NCBI GenBank assembly: GCA_021773565.1
Contig: JAJFJZ010000024.1
Span: forward strand, 1-58,660
DNA from: Gammaproteobacteria bacterium
Lineage (GTDB): Bacteria; Pseudomonadota; Gammaproteobacteria; Pseudomonadales; Azotimanducaceae
DNA: 58,660 nt
Direction of reading: 5' to 3'
A model generated the notes under the pieces. That model worked only from the letters and a program-made list of their open reading frames with translations. It was not told the DNA's origin and did not search any database. Below are positions 35,779 to 43,793 of the stretch, in pieces. The position numbers and the translations under genes are program-made. How positions within the stretch are numbered: the first letter of the stretch is position 1; each line of letters begins with the position of its first letter.

Positions 35779-35935
35779 TTCGGATCGATATCGAGTTTTG
35801 TCAAGACATCTTACGATGTGTTGGATATCGTCGCAAAATTAATTGCAACCAAATCGGGAATTGCTGCATCAAATATATATGCGCATACAAAATCGTCCAA
35901 ACCTAGTTGGTAATTGAATAATTGAGGAAGCAAAA

Positions 35936-36271
35936 ATGAAGAATTCTATTTTGGCAAAAGGCTTGTTAGTGGTAGCTGCGATGCTTGTATTAAACGCACC
36001 TGCAGTTGCCTATCCAGGATCAAATCTTGATCTACCGGTACATGTAGTGCGAGTTACCTACGATGACCTGAACCTGAATCAGGAGAGCGGCGCCCATACC
36101 CTGTATATACGACTGCAGCGTGCATCAAAACAGGCATGTGGTGTAGAAAATTACAATGTGATAGGTTCTGCGCGAGTGGTATTAGACATGCGTACTTGTT
36201 ATCGCGAAGCGCTTGCGGCATCTGTTAAAAGAATCGATAACAGTCAACTGACCAGGTTGCACAACAGTTGA
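35936..36271 (+). CDS. UrcA family secreted protein
   Basis: A 111-residue protein with a signal peptide (about 1-25, AVAYPG) and the UrcA pattern: VRVTYDDLNLNQESGAHTLYIRLQRASKQAC and a later Cys after LDMRT. The two cysteines probably pair. UrcA proteins are common in alpha- and gammaproteobacteria and of unknown function. A good GAGGAAG ribosome site precedes the ATG. It is a single gene between divergent and convergent neighbours and is followed by a weak hairpin. Confidence 0.9.
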   Translation: MKNSILAKGLLVVAAMLVLNAPAVAYPGSNLDLPVHVVRVTYDDLNLNQESGAHTLYIRLQRASKQACGVENYNVIGSARVVLDMRTCYREALAASVKRIDNSQLTRLHNS

Positions 36272-36295
36272 GTTGGTCGGTAAGCGTTCGAAAAA

Positions 36296-36339
36296 CGGGT
36301 GGCAATAGTCTGGTTTAACAGGCGATTGTTACCCGAGTT
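36296..36339 (+). terminator. Weak hairpin after the UrcA gene
   Basis: Stem 36296-36306 with 36325-36335 (11 bases including two G-T pairs), an 18-base loop, followed by AGTTTT. It may end transcription of the urcA-like gene; the long loop and short T run keep confidence low. Confidence 0.35.
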
Positions 36340-36352
36340 TTGAACTTTTAAA

Positions 36353-37207
36353 TCAAGCCACATCAAACCAGTATTTGTCCTTACCTAATTTCCTAATATG
36401 TCCCGCCGTCGGCGTCGCGAAGTGTGTGCCGATAATCAGTGTCTCATCATCAACATACTTTTCCAGTAGTTTGTTGCGCGTTAACAAGCCCTGCTTCTGA
36501 TCAAAGTCTGCCGAGCTGCACCACTCCGGGTTGGTCATTTGCACGGGGTGATGAATGCAATCTCCCGTAATCAGGGCATCCTGTCCTTCAGATTGAATAT
36601 GTACGCTTACATGCCCGGGCGTGTGTCCTGGTGTTGGTTCCAGCCAGACCTCGTCACACAGTTGGTGTTTGTCGTTTACCAGATCCATCAGGCCAGCATC
36701 CTTGATGGGCCGCACTGAATCACTCATTACCTGCGCCTGGCCAGGTTCATCTGTGGTGTCCCAGTACTGCCATTCGTTTTCTGCGACAAGGTAGCGGGCA
36801 TTTTTAAATGTAGGCACCCATTCTCCATTCACAAGCATGGTATTCCAGCCGACATGGTCTATATGCAGGTGCGTACACATAACAGTGTCGATGGTGTCGG
36901 GTGCATAACCAGCGCGTTCGAGATCCCCAAGAAAACTGGTCTGTAAATTGGACCATGCTGGAATGGTTCGCTCTTTGTCATTGCCGATACAGGTATCGAC
37001 AACAATTTTGCACAAACCTGTGTCAATAACCAGGGCATGAACACTCATGATGAGGTTGCCTTTGTCGTCCATAAAGTGTGGTTGCATCCAGTCGATAGGT
37101 AAACAGGCATCACGGGTTGCATCAGGCAGAATAAACCGTGTTCCACCATTAATTTCTATCTCCACAATACGGGTAATCTTTACCTTGCCGATCTGCCATT
37201 GATTCAT
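36353..37207 (-). CDS. Metallo-beta-lactamase-fold hydrolase
   Basis: A 284-residue cytosolic MBL-fold protein. The zinc motif THLHIDHVG gives His113, His115, Asp117 and His118; later TPGHTPGH and GDCIHH add the next His and Asp, and GTHFATP the last His. The fold includes lactonases, glyoxalase II-like and other hydrolases; the N-terminal order resembles quorum-quenching lactonase-like enzymes but nothing decides the substrate. It is divergent from the exported haloalkane dehalogenase, with 63 bases between the two starts. Confidence 0.9.
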   Translation of the reverse strand: MNQWQIGKVKITRIVEIEINGGTRFILPDATRDACLPIDWMQPHFMDDKGNLIMSVHALVIDTGLCKIVVDTCIGNDKERTIPAWSNLQTSFLGDLERAGYAPDTIDTVMCTHLHIDHVGWNTMLVNGEWVPTFKNARYLVAENEWQYWDTTDEPGQAQVMSDSVRPIKDAGLMDLVNDKHQLCDEVWLEPTPGHTPGHVSVHIQSEGQDALITGDCIHHPVQMTNPEWCSSADFDQKQGLLTRNKLLEKYVDDETLIIGTHFATPTAGHIRKLGKDKYWFDVA

Positions 37208-37270
37208 CTTTTTACATCCTTATTCATTGAGTTATGCTGCAAGCGTACGTTTAGATGACGAGGGACTATT

Positions 37271-38326
37271 GTGAAACTGAGTTTACCCCTAAAAGCGATG
37301 ATATCCAGTTTGCTTATGGTGTTGCCTGCAGCCGGTATCTTTGCGGAGGAAATAGCACCGAATATATTACGTACACCTTCCGAGCGATTTTTGAACCTCA
37401 AGGACTACCCCTTTGCGCCTCACTATATGCAGATTGACAAGTACCGCATTCACTATCTGGATGAGGGGCCTGCAGATGGTGTGCCCATATTGCTCATTCA
37501 CGGTGAACCCACCTGGAGTTACCTGTTTCGAAAAATGATACCTGTGTTGACTGCTGCTGGTCATCGAGTAATCGCCCCGGATCTCGTCGGCTTCGGAAAA
37601 TCAGACAAACCTGCCAGAGAGGATGATTATAGTTACCAGATGCAGGTTGATGTGATGAGTGAGTTTGTACGCAGACTGGAGCTGCAAGATGCCACCTACT
37701 TTGGACAAGACTGGGGTGGCCTGGTTGGTTTACGCGTTGTTGCTGCAGACCCGGATCGATTTACCAGAGTGGTCGTTTCCAATACGGGATTGCCTGCCGC
37801 GTCTGGTTTATCCGGCTGGTTTGGTTACAGCCTGTTCAAACTTGCCGTTTGGTGGGAGGGGGCTGTGACTTTTGAGGAGCTGCAACAAGAGGTGAGCTTT
37901 CCTCGGTGGGTTGCGTACAGCTACCACGTAGAAGATCTTCCTGTTGGGCAACTCATGGGTTTTATGGGGGGGGATCCTGACGTGATAGCTGCTTATGAAG
38001 CGCCGTTTCCGGATGCTCGATATAAAGCTGGCGCACAGATCATGCCTTATCTGGTGCCCTCCCAGCTGGTCGAAAACGAAGCTGCCTGGTCAGTTTTTGA
38101 ACAATGGGACAAACCGTTTTTGGTAGCGTTTACGGATTCTGATCCTATTACCAAAGGGGGCGAACAGGTATTTATAGATCGCGTTCCTGGAGCCATCAAC
38201 GTTAGCATATCCGGGGCGGGACATTTTGTTCAGGAGGATGCTGGCCCTGAGCTTGCCGCTTTGATCAATTCCTTTATCGCAGGAGATAAGCCTTACTCCA
38301 TCAAACTGGAAGGAAAAACCAGATGA
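37271..38326 (+). CDS. Haloalkane dehalogenase-like enzyme, exported
   Basis: A 351-residue enzyme starting at GTG 37271 (AGGGA ribosome site). A signal peptide (about 1-25, IFAEE) precedes a type I haloalkane dehalogenase domain close to DhlA by eye: HGEPTWSYLFRKMIP (from His77), APDLVGFGKSDKP, and the nucleophile elbow FGQDWGG with Asp147 and the halide-binding Trp148. A late acid in FTDSD (Asp289 or Asp291) and His318 in GAGHFVQED complete the triad. It would cleave carbon-halogen bonds by an alkyl-enzyme intermediate. Most such enzymes are cytosolic, so export is unusual. Its stop overlaps the AKR start (ATGA). Confidence 0.88.
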   Translation: MKLSLPLKAMISSLLMVLPAAGIFAEEIAPNILRTPSERFLNLKDYPFAPHYMQIDKYRIHYLDEGPADGVPILLIHGEPTWSYLFRKMIPVLTAAGHRVIAPDLVGFGKSDKPAREDDYSYQMQVDVMSEFVRRLELQDATYFGQDWGGLVGLRVVAADPDRFTRVVVSNTGLPAASGLSGWFGYSLFKLAVWWEGAVTFEELQQEVSFPRWVAYSYHVEDLPVGQLMGFMGGDPDVIAAYEAPFPDARYKAGAQIMPYLVPSQLVENEAAWSVFEQWDKPFLVAFTDSDPITKGGEQVFIDRVPGAINVSISGAGHFVQEDAGPELAALINSFIAGDKPYSIKLEGKTR

Positions 38327-39264
38327 AATACAGGAACCTGGGTTTCACAGGATTAAAAGTCTCGGTGGTAGGAATTGGTTGCAATAACTTTGGTATGCGA
38401 ATTGACGCCAACAAATCAGCAGAGGTGGTTCATGCTGCGTTGGATTTGGGGGTCAATTTTTTTGACACTGCAGATGTCTATGGTGAACAACAAAGTGAAG
38501 TGATGCTGGGAAAGGCTATAAAAGGTCGTAACCGGGAGCAGATTGTTATTGCAAGCAAATTTGGCAGCCCAATGGGGGATGGTATTTTGCAAAAGGGTGC
38601 CTCCCGCAAACATATCTTTAACGCTGTAGATGACAGTTTACGTCGGCTGGGCACAGACTATATTGACCTGTATCAACAACATTTTCCCGATGCGGACACC
38701 CCGGTTGAAGAAACACTGGAAGCGCTGGATGATCTGGTGCGCATTGGCAAGGTGCGCTATCTGGGAAGTTCCAACTACAGCGGCTGGCAGATTGCTGATG
38801 CCAGCTGGATTGCAAAACACCAGGGCCTTAATCGTTTTGTAACTGCGCAAAACCACTACAATCTTCTGGATCGACGAATTGAAGCCGAAGTATTACCTGC
38901 TTGCGCAAGGTTTGATGTTGGATTGCTGCCTTACTTTCCTTTGGCTAGCGGATTGTTAACAGGAAAATATGCGCGAGGTAAATCCGCACCCGATGATTCC
39001 AGATTGGCAAATTTTGGCGAGCGCGGCAAACGCGCACTGTCCGACAAAAACTTTGATGTAGTGGAGAAACTTGCTGCATACGCAGCCGCACATGACAGAT
39101 CACTTCTGGATCTGGCTATGAGCTGGCTCGCCAGTAATCCGCTGGTTTCCAGCGTGATAGCGGGCGCGACTTCGGCGCAACAGGTAGAGCTGAATACGGC
39201 TGCAGTATGTTGGAAGCTTGAACTCACCCAGATTGAAGAAATCGACGCGCTGTCAAAACGTTAA
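38323..39264 (+). CDS. Aldo/keto reductase
   Basis: A 313-residue NADPH-type aldo/keto reductase. The catalytic tetrad is visible: Asp48 and Tyr53 in FFDTADVYGE, Lys79 in ASKFG, and His in YQQHFPD (about 116). Late motifs VIAGATSAQQVELN bind the cofactor. It is translationally coupled to the exported dehalogenase, which suggests it may reduce an aldehyde or ketone derived from the dehalogenated product; that is inference, since one protein is exported and this one is cytosolic. It converges with the gene at 39261, overlapping four bases. Confidence 0.93.
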   Translation: MKYRNLGFTGLKVSVVGIGCNNFGMRIDANKSAEVVHAALDLGVNFFDTADVYGEQQSEVMLGKAIKGRNREQIVIASKFGSPMGDGILQKGASRKHIFNAVDDSLRRLGTDYIDLYQQHFPDADTPVEETLEALDDLVRIGKVRYLGSSNYSGWQIADASWIAKHQGLNRFVTAQNHYNLLDRRIEAEVLPACARFDVGLLPYFPLASGLLTGKYARGKSAPDDSRLANFGERGKRALSDKNFDVVEKLAAYAAAHDRSLLDLAMSWLASNPLVSSVIAGATSAQQVELNTAAVCWKLELTQIEEIDALSKR

Positions 39265-39905
39265 TTTGTCGGCGGGTCATCCTCGCGGACTGAATTATTC
39301 CAGAATACCGCCGTACCGTAAAACCGCCACAGTAGAATTCCGTTAGAAAAAATAAGGGCAAGCATTGCCAGCCATCCGGTGTTTTGGTCTAGCAGGATGT
39401 ATAGCCCTACGCCTGCAAAGGCGGCAACGAGTGTCATCTCGGGAATAAAATCACGAATTTGTGCGGGGGGCATTTGATTGAAATAAACCTGATTGTCCGG
39501 GTCCTGTCTTGCACGACGCATGGTGGCCTGGCTTGTCCAGACCATCGCTGCATAGACAATACCAAGGTAAATCAGCCAGTACCCCAGATGGTTTGGACTA
39601 AGCGCGTCGATCATCATAAATTCGAGTAAACCTATGGCAAATGGAACTACCGAGTCTCCAATAGATGGAACCCAGCGAAACCGCATTGCGTTCCCTGCAT
39701 ATACCACCCAGATGAGTATGAGCGCCGCCAGTGTGCCTACAATTTGCCCCCAGGCCAGCAACGCAAACCATGACCACGCATACAGGTATTCTGCTTCATG
39801 GAGGTGTGCCCATAATAATTCCAGCGCAAGCGCTTGTACTATGCTTAACAGGGTAAGCAGTACCGATGGAAAATGTGCTTTTACCCGCTCCCGGATTACG
39901 TGCAT
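39261..39905 (-). CDS. Integral membrane protein, unknown function
   Basis: A 214-residue protein with about six hydrophobic helices (15-33, 43-65, 85-101, 108-122, 157-172, 178-196) and a charged linker RRARQDPDNQ between helices 4 and 5. I do not recognise the family. The start overlaps nothing and the gene lies six bases after the beta-hydroxylase stop, so the two are likely one unit. No catalytic motif is evident. Confidence 0.75.
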   Translation of the reverse strand: MHVIRERVKAHFPSVLLTLLSIVQALALELLWAHLHEAEYLYAWSWFALLAWGQIVGTLAALILIWVVYAGNAMRFRWVPSIGDSVVPFAIGLLEFMMIDALSPNHLGYWLIYLGIVYAAMVWTSQATMRRARQDPDNQVYFNQMPPAQIRDFIPEMTLVAAFAGVGLYILLDQNTGWLAMLALIFSNGILLWRFYGTAVFWNNSVREDDPPTN

Positions 39906-39911
39906 CGGGAA

Positions 39912-40700
39912 TCAGGCCTGTTTACGCTCTGTCCATTCATCAAGAGATTTCAGGGTACTCTGGATGAATGGGCTGTGCGTCGCCAACCACAAAAAACCAT
40001 CGGCGATGGCTTTGCCTGGTTGACGCAATGGCCGCTCAACGTGCATGAGCAGTATTACTCGATCTTTTTGTGTATCGTTCCATACCTCGTGGTAGTAGGT
40101 ATCGTCGAAAATAAGAAACTTTCCCTCCTGCCACTGATAGTCCTTATCGTCTATGGATATACGACATTTATCCGGGTCATCGGGAATCTGCAGGCCCAGG
40201 TGACAGGTGATCATCCCGTTAGTTGGGCCATAGTGCCGGGGCAAATGGGTCCCGGGTGTATGGATGGAAAAGAATCCTGAAATTAGGCCCGGAACCGATT
40301 TCAGCAATTGATTGGTTGCAGGACAGCGAAGGGTGTTTTCCTTAATTTCGTAACGATAACCCCATAAAAAGAATACTTTCCAGCTGTTGTCCACGGCTAT
40401 GCGGCTATGGTCTGGCGAGACTTCCCTTAATGGCGGAATGTTTTCCGGATGCTCCAGCACCGCCATTGCCTCATCACGAATCGCTTCCCAGTTTGCTTCC
40501 AGTTCCTGAACCCAGTCAAATACCTGCGAGTCGAATACCGGTGGGTTGCCTACCTTGGAAAAAAGACCTACAAACCAGTGAATGGGTGGTCGAATATAGA
40601 AGCCCAGCCAAAAGATACTCCGCCGAAAAAAGTATCCCACAGACGCACTTATCCGGTGCGAAGCACTCCTGGTCTCATTCTGCATGGATTCGGGCATCAT
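39912..40700 (-). CDS. Aspartyl/asparaginyl beta-hydroxylase family (Fe(II)/2OG oxygenase)
   Basis: A 262-residue protein with a hydrophobic N-terminal stretch (about 22-48) that may anchor it to the membrane. The AspH-family domain follows: FFSIHTPGTHLPRHYGPTNG with the first Fe His, then the HxD-like late YYHEVWN and the 2OG-binding RVILLMHVERP. Members hydroxylate Asp/Asn residues or lipids such as ornithine lipids and lipid A; the target here is unknown. It is divergent from a JmjC-type oxygenase operon (98 bases apart) and followed by a membrane protein. Confidence 0.9.
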   Translation of the reverse strand: MMPESMQNETRSASHRISASVGYFFRRSIFWLGFYIRPPIHWFVGLFSKVGNPPVFDSQVFDWVQELEANWEAIRDEAMAVLEHPENIPPLREVSPDHSRIAVDNSWKVFFLWGYRYEIKENTLRCPATNQLLKSVPGLISGFFSIHTPGTHLPRHYGPTNGMITCHLGLQIPDDPDKCRISIDDKDYQWQEGKFLIFDDTYYHEVWNDTQKDRVILLMHVERPLRQPGKAIADGFLWLATHSPFIQSTLKSLDEWTERKQA

Positions 40701-40770
40701 TCGGTTCTACTAAAAAGGGCTATTCTAAACTATCCAACAATTAACACGAAGCCGAGAAGGCGTTAAACTT

Positions 40771-40809
40771 ATGCCGATACATCGATTAGTTGAACTAAAT
40801 GGAATCTGA
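40771..40809 (+). promoter_or_regulatory. Short leader ORF and palindrome at the start of the JmjC-cupin gene
   Basis: A 12-codon frame (ATG at 40771, stop TGA 40807-40809) overlaps the first codons of the cupin gene in another frame and has the better ribosome site (GAAGG, about 12 bases upstream). A perfect palindrome TTAGTTGAACTAA (40786-40798) abuts the cupin ATG. It may be a coupling leader, an operator, or a sign that the true start or frame differs. Confidence 0.35.
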
Positions 40810-41755
40810 CTCTGTTGTGGGTGAATCATCAGGAACAAACAATGGAGTCGGCCAGAATGTCGATTCCGCTTCGTTTATGCCAGACCTGTTTTGCCATGAG
40901 GTTGAACATCTGTGTTTTGATGATACGAATCGGCCACCGCCTGATCTCCTGAAAAAACGTACCGAACCGCTACTTATGACCGGTCTTGCTGCGTCCTGGC
41001 CGGCCTTGCAAAACTGGAATGCGGAAAATCTGAGCGCACGTTTTGGAAGCCATACCGTACGCGTTTACAACGCCTCCTTTGGAGAGCCGGGTAAAAACTA
41101 CATGGGAAGTATCGATACCATGCCCTTTTCGGAGTTTCTTGGGGAAACGCTGGGCAATGGCAGGGACCTGCGCATGTTTTTATATAATATAGGGCGACAG
41201 ATACCGGAACTGCTGGACGATGTTTTTTTTCCGGATGTTGGCCTGCGTTTTTCCCGCCAGTTTGTGTACAGTTTTTTTGGCTGTCGCGGATCAGTGACGC
41301 CGCTGCACTACGACATTGATATGAGTCATGTGCTGTATACCTCTATTCAGGGCCGAAGGCGTATCCGACTGTTTGCACCGGACCAGTCAACGGCTTTGCA
41401 CAAACACCCGTTTACGGTACGCAGCTATGTTAATCTGGACGGTCCGAATTACAGTGATTATCCAGGATTGCAGGCGGCGCGTGGCTATGAGTTGGTGGTA
41501 GAGGCGGGCCAGTCCCTGTTTATTCCCAGCGCGTATTGGCATGAAGTGCTCTATCTTGATGCAGGTTTTGGCGTTTCACTCAGGGCTGCTAACCAAACGC
41601 TGAAAGGGCGTTTGGCAGGTATGTTCAATCTTCTGGCACTGTCGCCGGTCGACCGGATCAGCAACAAGCTCGCTGCTGAAAGCTGGTTTAACTGGAAACA
41701 ACGAAAGGCAAATGCACGTGGTCGTGCACTTATTAATGGTCGCAGGGGTTTATGA
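40799..41755 (+). CDS. Cupin-like JmjC-family Fe(II)/2OG oxygenase
   Basis: A 318-residue protein. The JmjC/FIH-type metal motif HYDID (His and Asp) follows GSVTPL, and a second His is in SAYWHEV after QSLFIP; RRRIRLF holds the 2OG-binding basic residue candidate. Such cupin-like enzymes hydroxylate proteins, peptides or small molecules, or in some cases tRNA; target unknown. The ATG lacks a visible ribosome site and the next in-frame Met is residue 27, so the N-terminus is uncertain. The 3' end overlaps the RhlA-like gene by four bases (ATGA). It is first of four co-directional genes. Confidence 0.85.
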   Translation: MESDSVVGESSGTNNGVGQNVDSASFMPDLFCHEVEHLCFDDTNRPPPDLLKKRTEPLLMTGLAASWPALQNWNAENLSARFGSHTVRVYNASFGEPGKNYMGSIDTMPFSEFLGETLGNGRDLRMFLYNIGRQIPELLDDVFFPDVGLRFSRQFVYSFFGCRGSVTPLHYDIDMSHVLYTSIQGRRRIRLFAPDQSTALHKHPFTVRSYVNLDGPNYSDYPGLQAARGYELVVEAGQSLFIPSAYWHEVLYLDAGFGVSLRAANQTLKGRLAGMFNLLALSPVDRISNKLAAESWFNWKQRKANARGRALINGRRGL

Positions 41756-42567
41756 AAACAGTAAAAGGTACTCTGGATATTGGTCGTTTTGAAATACCCT
41801 ATCGTAAATATGGAGACAGCGAAAATATACTGGTGTGCGTGAGTGGTGCGCTGCAGACCATGGCTATTTGGCGGAGTGTAGTTAAACGGTTTACTGATGA
41901 TTTTACCGTGGTCATTTTTGATATGCCCGGGATAGGCCGATCGGAGATAAAGTCGGGCGGTGCCCAGATAACTGTCGAAGAACAGGTGCAGGCACTTCAT
42001 GCCATTATCGCCGAAACGCATACAGGTGGAGAGCTCGCCCTTGCCGGAAGTTCCTGGGGCACGGCAATTGCTGCGGCATATGCAGCAATTTATCCGGATG
42101 CTGTACAACACCTCGTACTCAGCAGTTTTGGAATGCAGCCTAATGCCGGTATGAGAGAACTGGTAAAGCGTGCCGGGGTACTTTATGAAGCAGGCGATTA
42201 TGCCGGTGGGGCACACCTGATTCTTGATTTATTTGGTGCGCAGATTGGCGAGGGGTATAAAAAACAAATCATCGCCCAGTTTCAACAACTCAACGATGCG
42301 CATGCGGAGACTTTTTACCAGCACACAGTCAACATATTAAAGTTGGGTCGCCTGGATGAAGTAGTAGATCTCAGGCAAATCAAAGCAAGAACTTTCATCA
42401 TAAACGGAGCCGACGACACTATCATTGATTTGAAAGATATGTACGTGGCGGAAAAATTGATTCCTGATTGCGAACTGTTGCTGGTACAGGGGGTCGGGCA
42501 CTTCCTGCATTTTGAACGACCCGAGTTGCTGGATGAATATGAACGATTTCTGGTACCGGCAAAATAG
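41752..42567 (+). CDS. RhlA-like alpha/beta hydrolase
   Basis: A 271-residue alpha/beta hydrolase whose whole layout resembles RhlA of Pseudomonas: VCVSGALQTMAIWR, then VVIFDMPGIGRSE, the Ser elbow GSSWGTAIA, an INGADDT acid and VGHFLHFE with the catalytic His. RhlA joins two 3-hydroxyacyl groups of ACP or CoA to make the lipid moiety of rhamnolipids. The same reaction here is inference; the protein could instead be a plain esterase. No rhamnosyltransferase (RhlB) is present. It is coupled to the cupin upstream and lies 17 bases before the gldA-like gene. Confidence 0.82.
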   Translation: MKTVKGTLDIGRFEIPYRKYGDSENILVCVSGALQTMAIWRSVVKRFTDDFTVVIFDMPGIGRSEIKSGGAQITVEEQVQALHAIIAETHTGGELALAGSSWGTAIAAAYAAIYPDAVQHLVLSSFGMQPNAGMRELVKRAGVLYEAGDYAGGAHLILDLFGAQIGEGYKKQIIAQFQQLNDAHAETFYQHTVNILKLGRLDEVVDLRQIKARTFIINGADDTIIDLKDMYVAEKLIPDCELLLVQGVGHFLHFERPELLDEYERFLVPAK

Positions 42568-42584
42568 AATGGAGTCATAAAACC

Positions 42585-43781
42585 ATGCGGCCAACGTTTA
42601 ATCCATTCCCGGTATACGCACCTAAAGAGGGCAGTGGTTCCAGTCTGCCCAGGGTATTTATCGCGCCCCAACGATATATTCAGGGTGAAGGTGTGCTGGC
42701 GCAAACGGGGCATTACTTACAGTTGCTTCGAGTTAAGCGTTGTGGGGTGCTTGCCTCCGCTCGGGGTATGAAGGCAGAGGCCGCGCAAATTCTACCCGGC
42801 TTAAGGGAAGCCGGCATTGAATGTGTGCAAGATATTTTCGCAGGTGAATGCTCTCTCAGCCAGATTGGTAATCATGTTGAACATTTTACACAGGAAAAAA
42901 TTGACTGTGTAATTGCGGTGGGTGGGGGAAAGTGTGTAGATACGGGCAAGGCGGTTGCGTGGCGATTAGGCGTGCCCGTAGTAATTGTGCCAACACTTGC
43001 TTCAAATGATGCGCCCTGTTCCGCATTGTCCGTTATCTATACAGACAGCGGTGAAACGGCTGGTCCCGAATGGTATGCAGATGGGCCGGCAATAGTTATT
43101 GTGGATACAGCAGTGATTGCGGCGGCAAGCGAGCGTTATCTGGTCGCTGGCATGGGAGATGCTATGGCCACCTGGTATGAAGCGAGAGTTTGCCTTGCCA
43201 ACCCGCTGGGAATTACAGCAATAGGTGCACGCCCCACACTTGCGGCCTGTGCCTTAGGCGAAATATGTGCGCACACATTGTTTGCCGACGGGGAGTCAGC
43301 AGCGAAGGCCGTCGTAAATAACAGCGTAGATGCCTCACTTGATAGAATTGTTGAAGCTAATACCTTGCTGAGCGGGCTGGGGTTTGAAAGTGGTGGGCTT
43401 GCAGCTGCACATTCCATTGCGCAGGGTTACCCTTCTATTGAGCAGGTGCATAAGAATTATTTGCATGGAGAAATGGTGGCGATGGGACTACTGGCACAGC
43501 TTGTTATGGATTCGAAAAAAGACGAAGCGCAAAAAGTCGCAAACTTTTTTGCGCGTGTTGGTCTGCCAGTTCATCTGGGTCAGATGTCAATGGGCCTCTC
43601 GGATAAGATTGATCTTGAAACTGTAGCTGATGTGGCGACGGATTTTCCGTTTATGAGTAATATGCAGATCCCTGTTACGAGAGATGTTGTGCTTGCCGCA
43701 ATATCTGACGCACATAAGCTGGGTTTGGAGGTAGTTAGCAACGAGGGCGATGTGGCGTATCGACGTCTGCACAAGCTGTAA
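42585..43781 (+). CDS. gldA: GldA-like glycerol dehydrogenase (iron-alcohol dehydrogenase superfamily)
   Basis: A 398-residue enzyme. The NAD-binding motif VGGGKCVDTGKAVA with VIVPTLASNDAPCSALSV is typical of GldA. Metal ligands are visible as Asp in GMGDAMATWYEA and His in AAAHSIAQGY and YLHGEMVAMGLL. It has an N-terminal extension of about 25 residues before the usual start. It is expected to oxidise glycerol or another polyol with NAD. Being in an operon with an RhlA-like hydrolase and a molybdenum oxidoreductase, it may act on a different alcohol. Confidence 0.88.
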   Translation: MRPTFNPFPVYAPKEGSGSSLPRVFIAPQRYIQGEGVLAQTGHYLQLLRVKRCGVLASARGMKAEAAQILPGLREAGIECVQDIFAGECSLSQIGNHVEHFTQEKIDCVIAVGGGKCVDTGKAVAWRLGVPVVIVPTLASNDAPCSALSVIYTDSGETAGPEWYADGPAIVIVDTAVIAAASERYLVAGMGDAMATWYEARVCLANPLGITAIGARPTLAACALGEICAHTLFADGESAAKAVVNNSVDASLDRIVEANTLLSGLGFESGGLAAAHSIAQGYPSIEQVHKNYLHGEMVAMGLLAQLVMDSKKDEAQKVANFFARVGLPVHLGQMSMGLSDKIDLETVADVATDFPFMSNMQIPVTRDVVLAAISDAHKLGLEVVSNEGDVAYRRLHKL

Positions 43782-43793
43782 TAATGTGTCTGT

